64,000 bases of DNA from Streptosporangium lutulentum (GTDB lineage: Bacteria > Actinomycetota > Actinomycetes > Streptosporangiales > Streptosporangiaceae), in NCBI RefSeq assembly GCF_030811455.1, contig NZ_JAUSQU010000001.1:7006001-7070000 (forward strand). Reading direction: 5' to 3'. Below the pieces are notes generated by a model, which was not told where the DNA came from, searched no databases, and worked only from the letters and a program-made list of their open reading frames with translations. The translations under genes and the position numbers were made by a program. Positions within the stretch are counted from its first letter, which is position 1. Each line of letters starts with the position of its first letter. Positions 16,601 through 26,204 of the stretch are shown here, piece after piece.

Positions 16601-18235
16601 TCACCCCTTGACGGCGGGCTTCCCCGAGCCGTTCATGTCCTTGACTATCGAGAACACCTCGGTGGACGGACCGCTCTCGACGACCGGGAGCTCCTCGTCG
16701 CCGCGGACGAGCTCGGGCTTCCCGACCGGCTGCGACGTGATCACCGCTCCCCTGGGGGGCGGGAACGGCACCTCGGTCTGCTGCGGGATGACCACCACTC
16801 CGACGAGAGGCGCTCCCACCCGCTCCATCTGCTGGGCGCCGTCCCTGATCTGGTCGTAGCGCGTGTCGTGCGCCTCGGCGGTCAGCACCACGATGTCGGC
16901 GATCTCGGCCAGGGCCTGCGTGTCGGCACCGAACGCGGTCGACGGCGCGTCGATGACGATGAACCTGGCACGGTTGCGCAGGGAGTTCACCAGGCGGCTC
17001 ATCCGGGCGCCCTGCAGCATCTCCGAGACCAGCTCGGTCCGCTGCCCCGCGGGGATCACCCGGAGCCGGGGGATCACCGGGGAGCTGACCTCCACCTCGT
17101 CCAGGGTGCTGTCCTGGAGCAACAGCTCGGCCAGCCCGCTGCCCTGTACGCCTAGCAGCCCGGTGCTCACCCGGGACTCCAGGTCCGCGCTGACGAGGAG
17201 CACGTTGGACTCGATCCGGGTCAGCGTGGCGGCGATGTTGGCCGCGACGATGTTGCCCCCCTTGCCGGGCGAGGCACTGGACACGACGATCACGTGACTG
17301 CTCGGTCCGGAGCCGAGGATCGCGGTGAGCGAGTGGCAGAGCTCGTGGAAGCGCTGCCCGACCCGGCTGCGGGCCGCCAGCAGGCCCAGGGCGTTGTGAC
17401 GGCGGCCCGGCGGGACGTCCAGCAGGATCCTCATCTTGAGCACGCGGGCCACGTCGTGACCGCTGCGCACGCGCTTGTCGGAACGGTCTATCAGCAGGGC
17501 CGTCATGACGCCCAGCATCAGGCCCACGATGAGACCGCCGGGGAGAAAGGTCACCGGGCTCGGACTGGCGGGGCCCTCAGGGAGCGACGCCTCCATGATG
17601 ATCTCGCCGGAGGCGACGTTCAACGCCTCGATCTTCGCGTCGGCCAGACTCCTGCCCAGCACCTCGAACTGGCCCATGATGATCTCCCGCTCCGCCAGGC
17701 TGGACGCGGGGACCTTCTTGAGCTGCTGCTCCAGCTCCTCCAGCTGGCTCTGCAGGTTGCTGACCTGGCCGTTGGAGCGCTGCAACCCCTTCTCGCGGCG
17801 GCTGTCGAGGTAGGCGACGGCGAACGCGTGGGCGCCCTGCTGCGCCTGCAGCGCGCTGGACCCCTCGAAGTCGATCTGCAGGATGGCGGACTCGCCGCTG
17901 GTCGTGACCGTGACGTTCTCGGTGAGGTCGACGGGGGACTCGGAGGACTTGAGGAGTTGCCCGGCCCGCCTCGCCACCTCGACGGAGCGCACTCGCTGCG
18001 CCTCGGTGTCGATGCTGACGCGCATCGCCGTCCGGTCCAGGTCGGCCGAATTGGTTACCAGCACGACGGCCTGAGACACGTAGGACTGAGGAAGGACAAC
18101 GACGGCCATGGCGGCCGCGGCCAGTCCCGCGGCTGCCGCCGCGACGACAATCCACCAACGCCGCCGGAGAATGCCCGCATAATCGGCTACTTCAAGCGAT
18201 TCCCTGCTGGACATGGGGTCCGTCACCATGGGCAC
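16601..18235 (-). CDS. Wzz/BY-kinase-like exopolysaccharide chain-length protein with degenerate P-loop
   Basis: About 544 residues. An N-terminal Wzz domain starts with YAGILRRRWWIVVAAAAAGL (helix 1), then a periplasmic region with a coiled coil (about 170-215), helix 2 (FLPGGLIVGLMLGVMTALL) and a cytoplasmic P-loop domain. Walker A, encoded near 17241-17282, reads ASPGKGGN, where PGEGKS or PGEGKT is expected, so the ATP-binding Lys and Ser/Thr are lost; Walker A' (VSADLESR) and B (FIVIDAPS) remain. There is no C-terminal tyrosine cluster. Likely a polymer-length regulator without kinase activity. The GTG at 18235 is favoured by AGGAGAGG; the ATG at 18229 is an alternative. Confidence 0.85.
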   Translation of the reverse strand: MPMVTDPMSSRESLEVADYAGILRRRWWIVVAAAAAGLAAAAMAVVVLPQSYVSQAVVLVTNSADLDRTAMRVSIDTEAQRVRSVEVARRAGQLLKSSESPVDLTENVTVTTSGESAILQIDFEGSSALQAQQGAHAFAVAYLDSRREKGLQRSNGQVSNLQSQLEELEQQLKKVPASSLAEREIIMGQFEVLGRSLADAKIEALNVASGEIIMEASLPEGPASPSPVTFLPGGLIVGLMLGVMTALLIDRSDKRVRSGHDVARVLKMRILLDVPPGRRHNALGLLAARSRVGQRFHELCHSLTAILGSGPSSHVIVVSSASPGKGGNIVAANIAATLTRIESNVLLVSADLESRVSTGLLGVQGSGLAELLLQDSTLDEVEVSSPVIPRLRVIPAGQRTELVSEMLQGARMSRLVNSLRNRARFIVIDAPSTAFGADTQALAEIADIVVLTAEAHDTRYDQIRDGAQQMERVGAPLVGVVVIPQQTEVPFPPPRGAVITSQPVGKPELVRGDEELPVVESGPSTEVFSIVKDMNGSGKPAVKG

Positions 18236-18297
18236 GTTTCCTCTCCTACTGCCCCGGCTGCCGGACAAAGGCGCCGTGTTACATAAGATACCTGCCC

Positions 18298-18326
18298 TTG
18301 ACCCGTAGCCTACCGTTGAATTTAGT
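18298..18326 (+). promoter_or_regulatory. sigma-70-like promoter for the delta-60 repeat protein
   Basis: TTGACC at 18298-18303, a 17-bp spacer, then TTTAGT at 18321-18326. It lies about 80 bp before the GTG start of the secreted propeller protein and points toward it. Confidence 0.5.
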
Positions 18327-18408
18327 TAGAGTCGTGGCATTACCTCCGCATAGGGGGGCGATGGCATTGCCATGGGTCTATGGAAAATCGACCCCTTGTG
18401 GAGACTCC

Positions 18409-20043
18409 GTGAGGTTTATCCGCGTGACAGGCATCGCCTCGTGCGCCGTCCTTGTCGCTTTCACCGCCATCTCCCCCGCACACGCCGACTACTCCCAGCA
18501 GGCACGACCGAGCTGGGAGCCCAACGGATCGGTCTACGCCATCCAGCGGGCCGGAGACCGGGTCGTCATCGGCGGCGCCTTCACCTCCCTGTTCAACCGG
18601 CGCACCGGTGAGACGGTGAGCGCGAACCGCCTGGCCGCGTTCGACGCCGCGAGCGGTGACCTGCTCCGCGGCTGGAACCCCGCGGCGAACAACACGGTCG
18701 AGGACCTCGCCGTCTCCTCCGACGAAGCGACCCTCTACGTCGGCGGCCGGTTCACCTCCGTCGACGGGCAGACCCGCACCAGGCTCGCGGCCGTCGAGGT
18801 CGGCGACGGCGACCTCGTCCCGGGCTGGACCCCGACCGCCAACAGCACGGTCCGGGCGCTTTCCGTGATCGGGGACAGGCTCTACCTCGGCGGCGACTTC
18901 ACGAACGTCTCCGGGAGCGGGCGCGCCCGGCTCGCGGCGCTGAACGCCTCCTCGGGCGCGCTGGTGAACGGCTGGAACCCCGGCGCCGACACGACCGTCG
19001 ACGTGCTGGAACCCGGCTCCGGAGGAACCAGCCTGCTCGTCGGAGGCCTGTTCCGGCAGCTGGGCGGCCAGAGCCGTGACTACCTCGGCTCGGTGGACCC
19101 GTCCACGGGCGCCGTGACGACGTGGCGGCCGCCGGCGGTCTGCATCAACAGCAACCCGTGCCGGGTATGGGACCTCGGCGTCATGGACGGCGGGGTCTAC
19201 GCGGCCGTCGGCGGGCCCGGCGGCCGCCTGGCCGCCTACAACGCGAGCTCCGGTGCCCTCCGCTGGCAGATCTACTCCGACGGCGACGTCGAGTCGATCG
19301 GCGTCCGCGACGGCAAGGTCTACGCCGGCGGTCACTTCGCCCCCTCCTTCGGGACGGTGGAGCGATGGGGCCTCGCCGCGGTCGACGCGGCCGGCGGAAC
19401 CATCGACGCTTTCTTCGCCCCCCGCCTCAACGTGACGCTCTCGACGTACGCCGTGGACGCCGGACCCGACCAGCTACGGGTCGGCGGGCAGTTCCAGCAG
19501 GTGAACGGCCAGCCGAAGGCGCGCTACGCCGAGTTCCCGCTGCTCTCGTCCCCCACCGCCGTCGTCTCCTCGGGGTCCGCCTGGCGCTACTCGGACACGG
19601 GCGCCGACCCCGGCGCCGGATGGCAGACGGACGGGTTCGACGACACCTCCTGGCCGAGCGGAGCCGCGCAGCTCGGATTCGGTGACGGCGACGAGGCCAC
19701 CACGATGGCCTCCGGCCGGATCGCCTACCACCTCCGGCACACCTTCACCGTGACGGACGCGAGCCGGCTGACCCAGGCCGCACTGGATCTGGTCCGCGAC
19801 GACGGGGCCGTGGTCTACCTCAACGGTGTGGAGATCCTGCGCTCCAACATGCCCGCGGGAACGGTGACCGCCCAGACATTCGCCTCCGGCACCGTCGGCG
19901 ACGCCGACGAGTCGGCGTGGTACTCCACCCCTGTCAATCCCGGACTGCTGCGCACCGGGCAGAACGTCCTGGCCGTCGAGGTCCACCAGGCCGCCGCGAA
20001 CTCCTCGGACGTCTCGTTCGATGCCAGGCTCACCGTGAGGTAG
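18409..20043 (+). CDS. secreted delta-60 repeat beta-propeller protein with C-terminal galactose-binding-like domain
   Basis: About 544 residues. The GTG at 18409 (VRFIRVTGIASC) has GGAG upstream and gives a good signal peptide ending near SPAHA; the longer frame from 18298 does not. The middle part is a row of delta-60-type repeats of the kind VYVGGRFTSVDGQTRTRLAAV, probably forming a propeller. The last 150 residues start at WRYSDTG and include GFDDTSWPSGAAQLGFGDGDEA and DDGAVVYLNG, a beta-sandwich also found at the end of the 951-residue protein at 26205. Divergent from the Wzz-like gene; probably an exported surface protein. Confidence 0.8.
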   Translation: MRFIRVTGIASCAVLVAFTAISPAHADYSQQARPSWEPNGSVYAIQRAGDRVVIGGAFTSLFNRRTGETVSANRLAAFDAASGDLLRGWNPAANNTVEDLAVSSDEATLYVGGRFTSVDGQTRTRLAAVEVGDGDLVPGWTPTANSTVRALSVIGDRLYLGGDFTNVSGSGRARLAALNASSGALVNGWNPGADTTVDVLEPGSGGTSLLVGGLFRQLGGQSRDYLGSVDPSTGAVTTWRPPAVCINSNPCRVWDLGVMDGGVYAAVGGPGGRLAAYNASSGALRWQIYSDGDVESIGVRDGKVYAGGHFAPSFGTVERWGLAAVDAAGGTIDAFFAPRLNVTLSTYAVDAGPDQLRVGGQFQQVNGQPKARYAEFPLLSSPTAVVSSGSAWRYSDTGADPGAGWQTDGFDDTSWPSGAAQLGFGDGDEATTMASGRIAYHLRHTFTVTDASRLTQAALDLVRDDGAVVYLNGVEILRSNMPAGTVTAQTFASGTVGDADESAWYSTPVNPGLLRTGQNVLAVEVHQAAANSSDVSFDARLTVR

Positions 20044-20052
20044 GCATCGGGC

Positions 20053-21144
20053 TCACCGCGAGACGGAAGCGGCGCCGGTGCGTCTGGCCCGCCGGATCCG
20101 GCCGACGTTCAGGGCGATCAGAACCACCGTCACCAGGCCGGATCCGACGGCGATGGCGATCATCACGAGGTCTCTGGAGCTGTCGCCGGTCTCGGCGCCG
20201 GTGAACTCCTCAAGCACCTGCGGCGGCGTCTCGGTGTCGGCCGCCTCGGGCAGCGGCACGCGCCAGAGCGGCTGCTTGGGGCCTTCGGAGTTCGCCAGCA
20301 AGGCGTGGCCGTCAGGGGTGAAGGCGATCCCCTCGCCCTGGCGCTGCGCGGGAAGGTTGACCTCGATCGGCTTGTCCCTGAAGGCACCCGCCACGTCGCC
20401 GTTCTTGACCCGCCAGATGTAGGCCTTCTCCCCGTTGCGGACCGCGATCCGGTCGCCGGTGGGGGAGAAGGCCGCACTGGACGCCTTCAGGACGGGGACG
20501 TGCGCGACCACCCGGCGCAGCACGTTCACCTGACCCTGCACCAGGGGCGCCGGCGCGGCCCAGAGAGCGGCTCGCTGTTCCGGCTTCTCCGTCTTGTCCA
20601 GCGTGAAGATCCGGCCCGTGCCGGGCTGCACGAGCAGCGACTCGCTGTTGCGGGCCGCCCTGTCGGAGTATCGGATCGAATAGGAGACCACCCCGGAGGC
20701 CGCCTGCGTGCCCGTGGCGCCGGCAGCGGGTTCGTCCATGCGGACGATGCCGAACGTCGTCCGCGGAGGAAGCCCCTTGTCCTTCCGGATGAAGTGGGCG
20801 TCGCCCATGTCCGAGACGTAGACGTATCCCTTGCCGTTCTTGCCCCGGAAAGTGGCGATGTCCTCCCAGTCTTCGTTGGAGCCGGCCGGGAGGGTGAGCG
20901 TGAGATCCGTCTCGCCTCGTTCGTTGATGACGTATACCTCGGTGCGTCCTCGCGCGTCTCCACTCGTGTAATACCGCTTTCCGTCGCCGGACAGGCTGAG
21001 CCCACTCGCCTCGAGGATGCGCGGGTCGGTGACCGTGAGCACGGAGGTGGGGAACTGTGGATCGTCAAGGGCGAGCGCGGGCGTCGCCGTCCCGCCGATC
21101 ATGACTGCGACGACGAAGATCGCCGCTGGACTACGTACAGCCAC
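20053..21144 (-). CDS. secreted, membrane-anchored beta-propeller protein
   Basis: 363 residues with an N-terminal signal peptide (to about TPALA, residue 24), an extracellular region with propeller-like repeats (DPRILEASGLSLSGDGKRYY, EDWEDIATF, GEGIAFTPDGHALLANSE), and a C-terminal helix near 325-347 followed by basic residues. The topology is a type I membrane protein. Converges with the delta-60 gene, only 9 bp away. No enzyme function can be assigned. Confidence 0.78.
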   Translation of the reverse strand: MAVRSPAAIFVVAVMIGGTATPALALDDPQFPTSVLTVTDPRILEASGLSLSGDGKRYYTSGDARGRTEVYVINERGETDLTLTLPAGSNEDWEDIATFRGKNGKGYVYVSDMGDAHFIRKDKGLPPRTTFGIVRMDEPAAGATGTQAASGVVSYSIRYSDRAARNSESLLVQPGTGRIFTLDKTEKPEQRAALWAAPAPLVQGQVNVLRRVVAHVPVLKASSAAFSPTGDRIAVRNGEKAYIWRVKNGDVAGAFRDKPIEVNLPAQRQGEGIAFTPDGHALLANSEGPKQPLWRVPLPEAADTETPPQVLEEFTGAETGDSSRDLVMIAIAVGSGLVTVVLIALNVGRIRRARRTGAASVSR

Positions 21145-21284
21145 CGGTAGTTACCTCATCCCAGTTGTCCAGCCATCGCCTGAAAAGTAGGCTCCAGCCG
21201 AGCCGACATGTCGAGTGGATCACCCACAGACCGGCGGCACGGAACGCCAAGTGTAGGCCAGCGGATACGAAAGGGGCTGACCAC

Positions 21285-22220
21285 TTGAACCCGTCAGCGG
21301 ACGACGGCTCAACACCTCCGACAGTGAGCGTCGTCATCGCGACCCGCGATCGCATCGCTCTGCTGCGACGCGCCGTCGCCGCCGCGCTCGACCAGGATTA
21401 TCCGGGCACCATCGAGGTCGTGGTCGTGTTCGACCGGTCCGAGCCGGAGGACCTGGGGATCGAGGAACGCCCGGGCCGAAGGCTGCGCACGACGCGCAAT
21501 GTCAACACCCCCGGCCTGGCCGGAGCCCGCAACTCCGGCATCGCGCTCACCACCGGTGAATATGTGGCATTCTGCGACGACGACGACGAGTGGCTCCCCG
21601 GGAAGATCCCCGCCCAGATCGAGCTGATCTCCCGGCATCCGGACGCCGTCGCCGCCGGATGCGGCGTCGAGGTGCGATCCGACGGCCACAGCGTGACCAG
21701 GCTCAGCCCCTACCCGGTTGTCACGTTCCAGCACCTGCTGCGCGACCGGGTGATGGAGCTCCACCCCTCGACCCTCATCGTCCGGCGCGACGTGCTGGTG
21801 GACCGGGTCGGGCCGGTCGACGAGCACCTTCCCGGAAGCTACGCCGAGGACTACGACCTTCTCCTCCGCATCGCGAAGATCGGCACGATCCCCTGCGTCC
21901 CGGCGGCCCTCACCGCCATCAACTGGGGTTCGTCCTTCTTCGCCGACCGCTACGTCATGATCACCGAAGCGCTCTCCTATCTGCTGGACAAGCACCCGGA
22001 GTTCGACGGGGAGCCCGCGGGCAAGGCCCGCATCGAGGGCCAGATCGCGTTCTTCCACGCCGCCGCCGGGCAGCACGCCCAGGCGCGGCGGTGGGCCGTG
22101 CGGACGCTACGCCGCAACTGGCGGGAGCGTCGCGGCTACCTCGCGCTGGGCATGGGCATGCGGGTGATCGACGCCAAACGAACGATCAGGTTCCTCAACG
22201 CGCGCGGACGCGGCGTCTGA
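21285..22220 (+). CDS. family 2 glycosyltransferase
   Basis: About 311 residues with a GT-A fold. VSVVIATRDRIALLRRAVAAAL is the nucleotide-sugar start, and the DDDDEWLPGKI region contains the metal-binding DxD equivalent. TYAEDYDLLLRIAK-like sequence (SYAEDYDLLLRIAKI) is the usual catalytic-base region. Start is uncertain: I favour TTG at 21285 with AAAGGGG upstream; a longer frame reaches 21165. It opens a tightly packed plus-strand run with the Wzy- and Wzx-like genes, so it likely adds a sugar to the lipid-linked repeat unit. Confidence 0.85.
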   Translation: MNPSADDGSTPPTVSVVIATRDRIALLRRAVAAALDQDYPGTIEVVVVFDRSEPEDLGIEERPGRRLRTTRNVNTPGLAGARNSGIALTTGEYVAFCDDDDEWLPGKIPAQIELISRHPDAVAAGCGVEVRSDGHSVTRLSPYPVVTFQHLLRDRVMELHPSTLIVRRDVLVDRVGPVDEHLPGSYAEDYDLLLRIAKIGTIPCVPAALTAINWGSSFFADRYVMITEALSYLLDKHPEFDGEPAGKARIEGQIAFFHAAAGQHAQARRWAVRTLRRNWRERRGYLALGMGMRVIDAKRTIRFLNARGRGV

Positions 22221-22227
22221 TCCTCAC

Positions 22228-23580
22228 ATGACCGCCATCCGCTCCCCCCTCCTGACCGCCGGCTATCTCGGGTCACAGGTGACCCAGCTGACACGCCCGC
22301 TGCCGCTGTGGCCGCTGCACGTGCTCTTCACCGCGTTCCCTCTGCTCTGGGTGCTCGGCGTCGGCGCGTTCGCCGCGCCGATCGCGGCGGCGCCGATGGC
22401 GATGGTCATGTGGCGCAACACCCAGCGGGTGCAGATCCCCCGCGGTTTCCTGATCTGGGTGCTGTTCCTGGTCTTCCTGTTCGCCTCGGCCACCCAGCTC
22501 GACACCGCCCCCAGGATGGTGGGGTTCGCCTTCCGGCTGATGAACTACCTGGGCGCGACGATCGTCTTCCTGTACGTCTACAACTGCTCGATGCGCACGC
22601 TCCCGGCCCGGCGCGCGGCGGGCCTTGTGACGATCTTCTGGCTCTGGGTCGTCATCGGCGGCTTCCTCGGCGTGTTCTTTCCGGGGGGCTCGCTCAGCAC
22701 GCCCTTCGAGCAGATCCTGCCCGGGGCCATCTCCACCAACGAGTTCGTGGGCGACCTCGTCCATCCCAAATTCGCCGAGATCCAAGAACCGTGGGGCTCC
22801 CCGACGGTCTTCGAACGGCCGAGCGCGCCGTTCGCGTACACCAACGCGTGGGGCAGCCACTACGCGCTTCTCCTGCCGTTCGTGCTGCTCTATGCCCTTA
22901 CCGCGGCCAAAAAGTGGCACCGCCCGGTGATCGCGCTGATCGCGCTCGCCTCGCTCGTCCCCGCCTTCGCCACCCTCAACCGGGGCATGTTCCTGGCCAT
23001 CGGCTTCGGCCTGCTGTACGCCGCGCTCCGCTTCGCCCTCCGGGGGCATGTGCGCTGGCTCGTCGCCGTCTGCACCCTGATGATGGTCGGGCTGGGCGCG
23101 GCCTACCTGTCGGGGCTGAGCGAGGTCATCAGCACCCGCACGGAGTACAGCACCACGAACACCGGCAGGGCCGCCATCTACCAGGAGGCGTTCCTGCGCA
23201 CCCTGAACTCGCCGATCCTCGGCTTCGGCGGCCCTCGCCCCTCCCTCAGCCTGGGCATCTCGGTGGGCACTCAGGGCCACTTCTGGAACGTGATGTTCTC
23301 CTTCGGATTTCCCGCCCTGGCTCTGTTCTGTCTGTGGTTGTGGAGTCTGGCCTGGCGCACCCGCTGGGCGCCCTCCAGCATGATGTGGCTTCACGTCGTG
23401 CCGGTGATGGCCCTTTTCATGGTCTTCTACTACGGACTCGACGGGACGCAGCTCGTGCTCATCTTCATGGCCGCCGCCCTGGGGCTGCGGCCTCCCGACG
23501 CGCCCGAGGTCCGCCCGGTCGCACCGGAGCCGTGGCTCACCGGTGCGCGCCCGAGACAGGCGGTGACCGGCGATGAGTGA
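22228..23580 (+). CDS. O-antigen ligase/polymerase-like membrane protein (Wzy-type)
   Basis: 450 residues with about ten to twelve membrane helices and a large extracytoplasmic loop (about 150-210). The TLNRGMFLAIGFGLLYAAL segment and the RAAIYQEAFLRTLNSPILGFG loop match the Wzy_C/O-antigen ligase family. It is expected to polymerise lipid-linked repeat units outside the membrane. Begins 7 bp after the glycosyltransferase stop and overlaps the flippase gene by 8 bp. Confidence 0.82.
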   Translation: MTAIRSPLLTAGYLGSQVTQLTRPLPLWPLHVLFTAFPLLWVLGVGAFAAPIAAAPMAMVMWRNTQRVQIPRGFLIWVLFLVFLFASATQLDTAPRMVGFAFRLMNYLGATIVFLYVYNCSMRTLPARRAAGLVTIFWLWVVIGGFLGVFFPGGSLSTPFEQILPGAISTNEFVGDLVHPKFAEIQEPWGSPTVFERPSAPFAYTNAWGSHYALLLPFVLLYALTAAKKWHRPVIALIALASLVPAFATLNRGMFLAIGFGLLYAALRFALRGHVRWLVAVCTLMMVGLGAAYLSGLSEVISTRTEYSTTNTGRAAIYQEAFLRTLNSPILGFGGPRPSLSLGISVGTQGHFWNVMFSFGFPALALFCLWLWSLAWRTRWAPSSMMWLHVVPVMALFMVFYYGLDGTQLVLIFMAAALGLRPPDAPEVRPVAPEPWLTGARPRQAVTGDE

Positions 23581-25171
23581 GCGAACGGACGGCAAGGCGT
23601 CCGGTGCCGACCTGTCCGAGGCGGCGCGGGGCGGGGCGATCGGACTCGTCGGATCGATCGTGTCGGCGGCCGCGGGCTTCGCCCTCACCATCGTCGTGGC
23701 CCGGCTGCTCGGTCCGGTTCAGGCCGGCGTGTTCTTCACCGCGGTGGCACTGTTCATGATCCTTTCCGAGGCCACCGAGCTCGGCGCCGACACCGCGCTC
23801 GTGCGTACCGCGGCGCGATTACGAGCCCTGGGGCGCGTGGGGGAGCTCCGGCGCGTCCTGTTCTTCGCGCTGGTCCCCGTCGTGGTCGTCAGCGTCGCGG
23901 TCGCGGCCGCCCTGTACTTCGCGGCCCCGTGGCTCGCCCGGCTCCTGGCCGATCCCGCGCAGCACGCCGACGCCGTCCTGATGCTGCACATCATCGCGCC
24001 GTTCCTCGCCGTCTCGGCGGCGCGCTCGGTCGCCCTGGCGGGGACTCGCGGCCTGGGCGACGTGGCCACGTTCACCGTCATCAACAACATCTTCATGCCC
24101 GGGGCCCGCCCGGTGCTCGCGCTGGCCTTCGCCGCGCTGGGCTACGGAGCGGGCGCGGTGATGTTCGCCTGGTCGCTGCCCGTCGGGCTGGCCATGGTCG
24201 TCGCCGCCTTCGCGCTGTGGCGTCTCGTACGGCGGGCGGAGGCCGCACCGGGGCCGCTGACCCCGTACGCCCCGGACGAGCCGTCGGCCGTCCGCGAGTT
24301 CTGGGTGTTCTCCGGGCCGAGGGGCGTCGCGGCGGTGATCGAGATCCTCATCGTCTGGCTCGGCGTCCTCCTGGTGAGCGCCATGGCCTCCAGCCACGAC
24401 GCGGGGATCTACGCCACCGCCAGCCGGTTCATCACCACCGGGACGCTGGTCGTCGCCGCCGCCCGGATCGCCGTCGCGCCGCAGCTCGCGGCCATGCTCG
24501 CCCGCCGGGAACACCGGGAGGTCGAGCACCTGCACGCGGTGACGACAGGGTGGATCGTGGCCGGCTCGTGGCCGCTGTATCTCGCACTGGCCGTCTACGG
24601 GCCGTTCGTGCTCACCATGTTCGGCGAGGACTTCCGTGCCGGCTCGCTCCCCCTGGCGATCCTGGCCGTGGCGATGCTGCTGGTGATGGCGGCGGGCAAC
24701 GTGCAGACCGTGCTCCTGATGGGCGGGAAGAGTTCGTGGAGCCTGCTCAACAAGGTGGTCGCGCTGATCGCCACGGTGGTCCTGACCTTTCTGCTCGTCC
24801 CCCCGTTCGGCATCGTCGGAGCCGCGGTCGCCTGGGGGGCGACGATGCTCATCGACACGGTGCTGGCCGCCGTACAGGTCCGGTACAGGCTGGGGCTGGG
24901 GCTGGGTCTGCGGACCATAGCCTGGCCCGCGATCTGGGCGGTGGTCTGGTTCGGGCTGGTGGGGGTCGCGATCCGCTGGGCGCTCGGCGCGACGGCGCTC
25001 TCCTTCGCCGCGTACCTGCTGGTGGCGGGGGCCGGATACGGCTACGTCCTGTGGCGCCGGCGGGCCCACCTGCACGCGGACGTGTTGCTCGACGCGGTCC
25101 GACGGCGGCGCGGCCGGCCCGGCACGGCCGAAACGGCACCTGACGAAACGACAGAGAAGAGCACGACGTGA
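23573..25171 (+). CDS. polysaccharide flippase (Wzx/MviN-like)
   Basis: 532 residues with some fourteen hydrophobic helices starting at GGAIGLVGSIVSAAAGFALTIVVARLLGP, the usual first helix of the polysaccharide biosynthesis export family. It should move lipid-linked repeat units across the membrane for the adjacent polymerase. ATG start overlaps the Wzy-like gene, and its stop overlaps the sulfotransferase start (GTGA). Confidence 0.88.
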   Translation: MSERTDGKASGADLSEAARGGAIGLVGSIVSAAAGFALTIVVARLLGPVQAGVFFTAVALFMILSEATELGADTALVRTAARLRALGRVGELRRVLFFALVPVVVVSVAVAAALYFAAPWLARLLADPAQHADAVLMLHIIAPFLAVSAARSVALAGTRGLGDVATFTVINNIFMPGARPVLALAFAALGYGAGAVMFAWSLPVGLAMVVAAFALWRLVRRAEAAPGPLTPYAPDEPSAVREFWVFSGPRGVAAVIEILIVWLGVLLVSAMASSHDAGIYATASRFITTGTLVVAAARIAVAPQLAAMLARREHREVEHLHAVTTGWIVAGSWPLYLALAVYGPFVLTMFGEDFRAGSLPLAILAVAMLLVMAAGNVQTVLLMGGKSSWSLLNKVVALIATVVLTFLLVPPFGIVGAAVAWGATMLIDTVLAAVQVRYRLGLGLGLRTIAWPAIWAVVWFGLVGVAIRWALGATALSFAAYLLVAGAGYGYVLWRRRAHLHADVLLDAVRRRRGRPGTAETAPDETTEKSTT

Positions 25172-26061
25172 GCATCACCACCCGGATCAAGGACCGTTCT
25201 CCTCGCTGGGTCAAGGACATCGTCAACGCCACCACCCGGGCGTACGGCGTGCGTACGGCGGGGGCGCGGCACCTGCCCGACTTCCTGGTGATCGGCACGA
25301 AGCGCGGCGGGACGACCTCGCTCTGGAACTACCTGATCCAGCATCCGATGATCATGCCGATGTTCCCGGAGTCGCGGGGTCTGAAGAGCCCGTACTTCTT
25401 CGACATCAACTACGGCAAGGGCATCGACTGGTACCGATCCCATTTCGCCACCGAACAGCAGCTCGACGCCATGGCGCGGCAGCTCGGCACCCGGCCGCTC
25501 ACCGGGGAGGCCTGCCCCTACTACATGTACTGCCCGCCGGTGGCCGAGCGGGTCCGGTCTCTGATCCCCGGTGTCAAGCTCGTCGTGACGCTGCGCGACC
25601 CGGTCAAGCGGGCCTACTCCCACTACTGGGAACGGGTGGGTGACGGGGTGGAACCCCTCACCTTCGAGGAGGCTCTCGCGGCCGAGCCCGAACGGCTCGC
25701 GGGCGAACGTGAGCGCATGGCCGCCGACCCCTCCTACTACAGCCGCGCCCATGACTACTACACCTATCGCGACCGCGGAATCTATCTCCCGCAGATAAAG
25801 CGATGGATGGAGATCTTCCCTTCGGAGAACATCCTCATCATGCCGGCAGAGGATCTTTACAAAAGCCCTCAGTTGGCATTTGACAGGGTAGTGGAATTCC
25901 TCGGTCTCCCTCCTTCGCAGCTTCTCGTGGCCGAGCGCCACAACTATCTTCCCGCTCCACAGATGAACCCCCTGACCAGGGAAGAGCTCACCGAGTTCTA
26001 TCGTCCACACAATCGTGACCTATTCGATTCCATGGGCGTCGATTTCGGTTGGGAATGTTAA
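25168..26061 (+). CDS. PAPS-dependent sulfotransferase
   Basis: 297 residues. The 5'-phosphosulfate-binding loop GTKRGGTTSLWNYL (residues 43-56) and the 3'-phosphate-binding motif RDPVKRAYSHYW (143-154) are both present, as in carbohydrate sulfotransferases of the heparan N-deacetylase/sulfotransferase-like group. It transfers sulfate from PAPS to a hydroxyl or amine. Its coupling by GTGA to the flippase suggests the polymer is the substrate (inference). The last 300 bp are somewhat less GC-rich than the preceding genes. Confidence 0.88.
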   Translation: MSITTRIKDRSPRWVKDIVNATTRAYGVRTAGARHLPDFLVIGTKRGGTTSLWNYLIQHPMIMPMFPESRGLKSPYFFDINYGKGIDWYRSHFATEQQLDAMARQLGTRPLTGEACPYYMYCPPVAERVRSLIPGVKLVVTLRDPVKRAYSHYWERVGDGVEPLTFEEALAAEPERLAGERERMAADPSYYSRAHDYYTYRDRGIYLPQIKRWMEIFPSENILIMPAEDLYKSPQLAFDRVVEFLGLPPSQLLVAERHNYLPAPQMNPLTREELTEFYRPHNRDLFDSMGVDFGWEC

Positions 26062-26083
26062 TTCAGATGTCCTTCAACGGTCA

Positions 26084-26112
26084 TTGACCACAGTAACTCA
26101 CTACGCTATCTT
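26084..26112 (+). promoter_or_regulatory. sigma-70-like promoter for the fibrinogen-like protein gene
   Basis: TTGACC at 26084-26089, a 17-bp spacer and TATCTT at 26107-26112. It lies in the 143-bp gap after the sulfotransferase, about 90 bp before the start of the next gene. Confidence 0.55.
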
Positions 26113-26204
26113 TGCCCCCACACCATAGGGTGAGGCGCTTTAATCGGTGACGCCCACCCTGGCGGCGCAACTTCTCTCCGACCACCCCATGAGGGGATTT
26201 TCTT

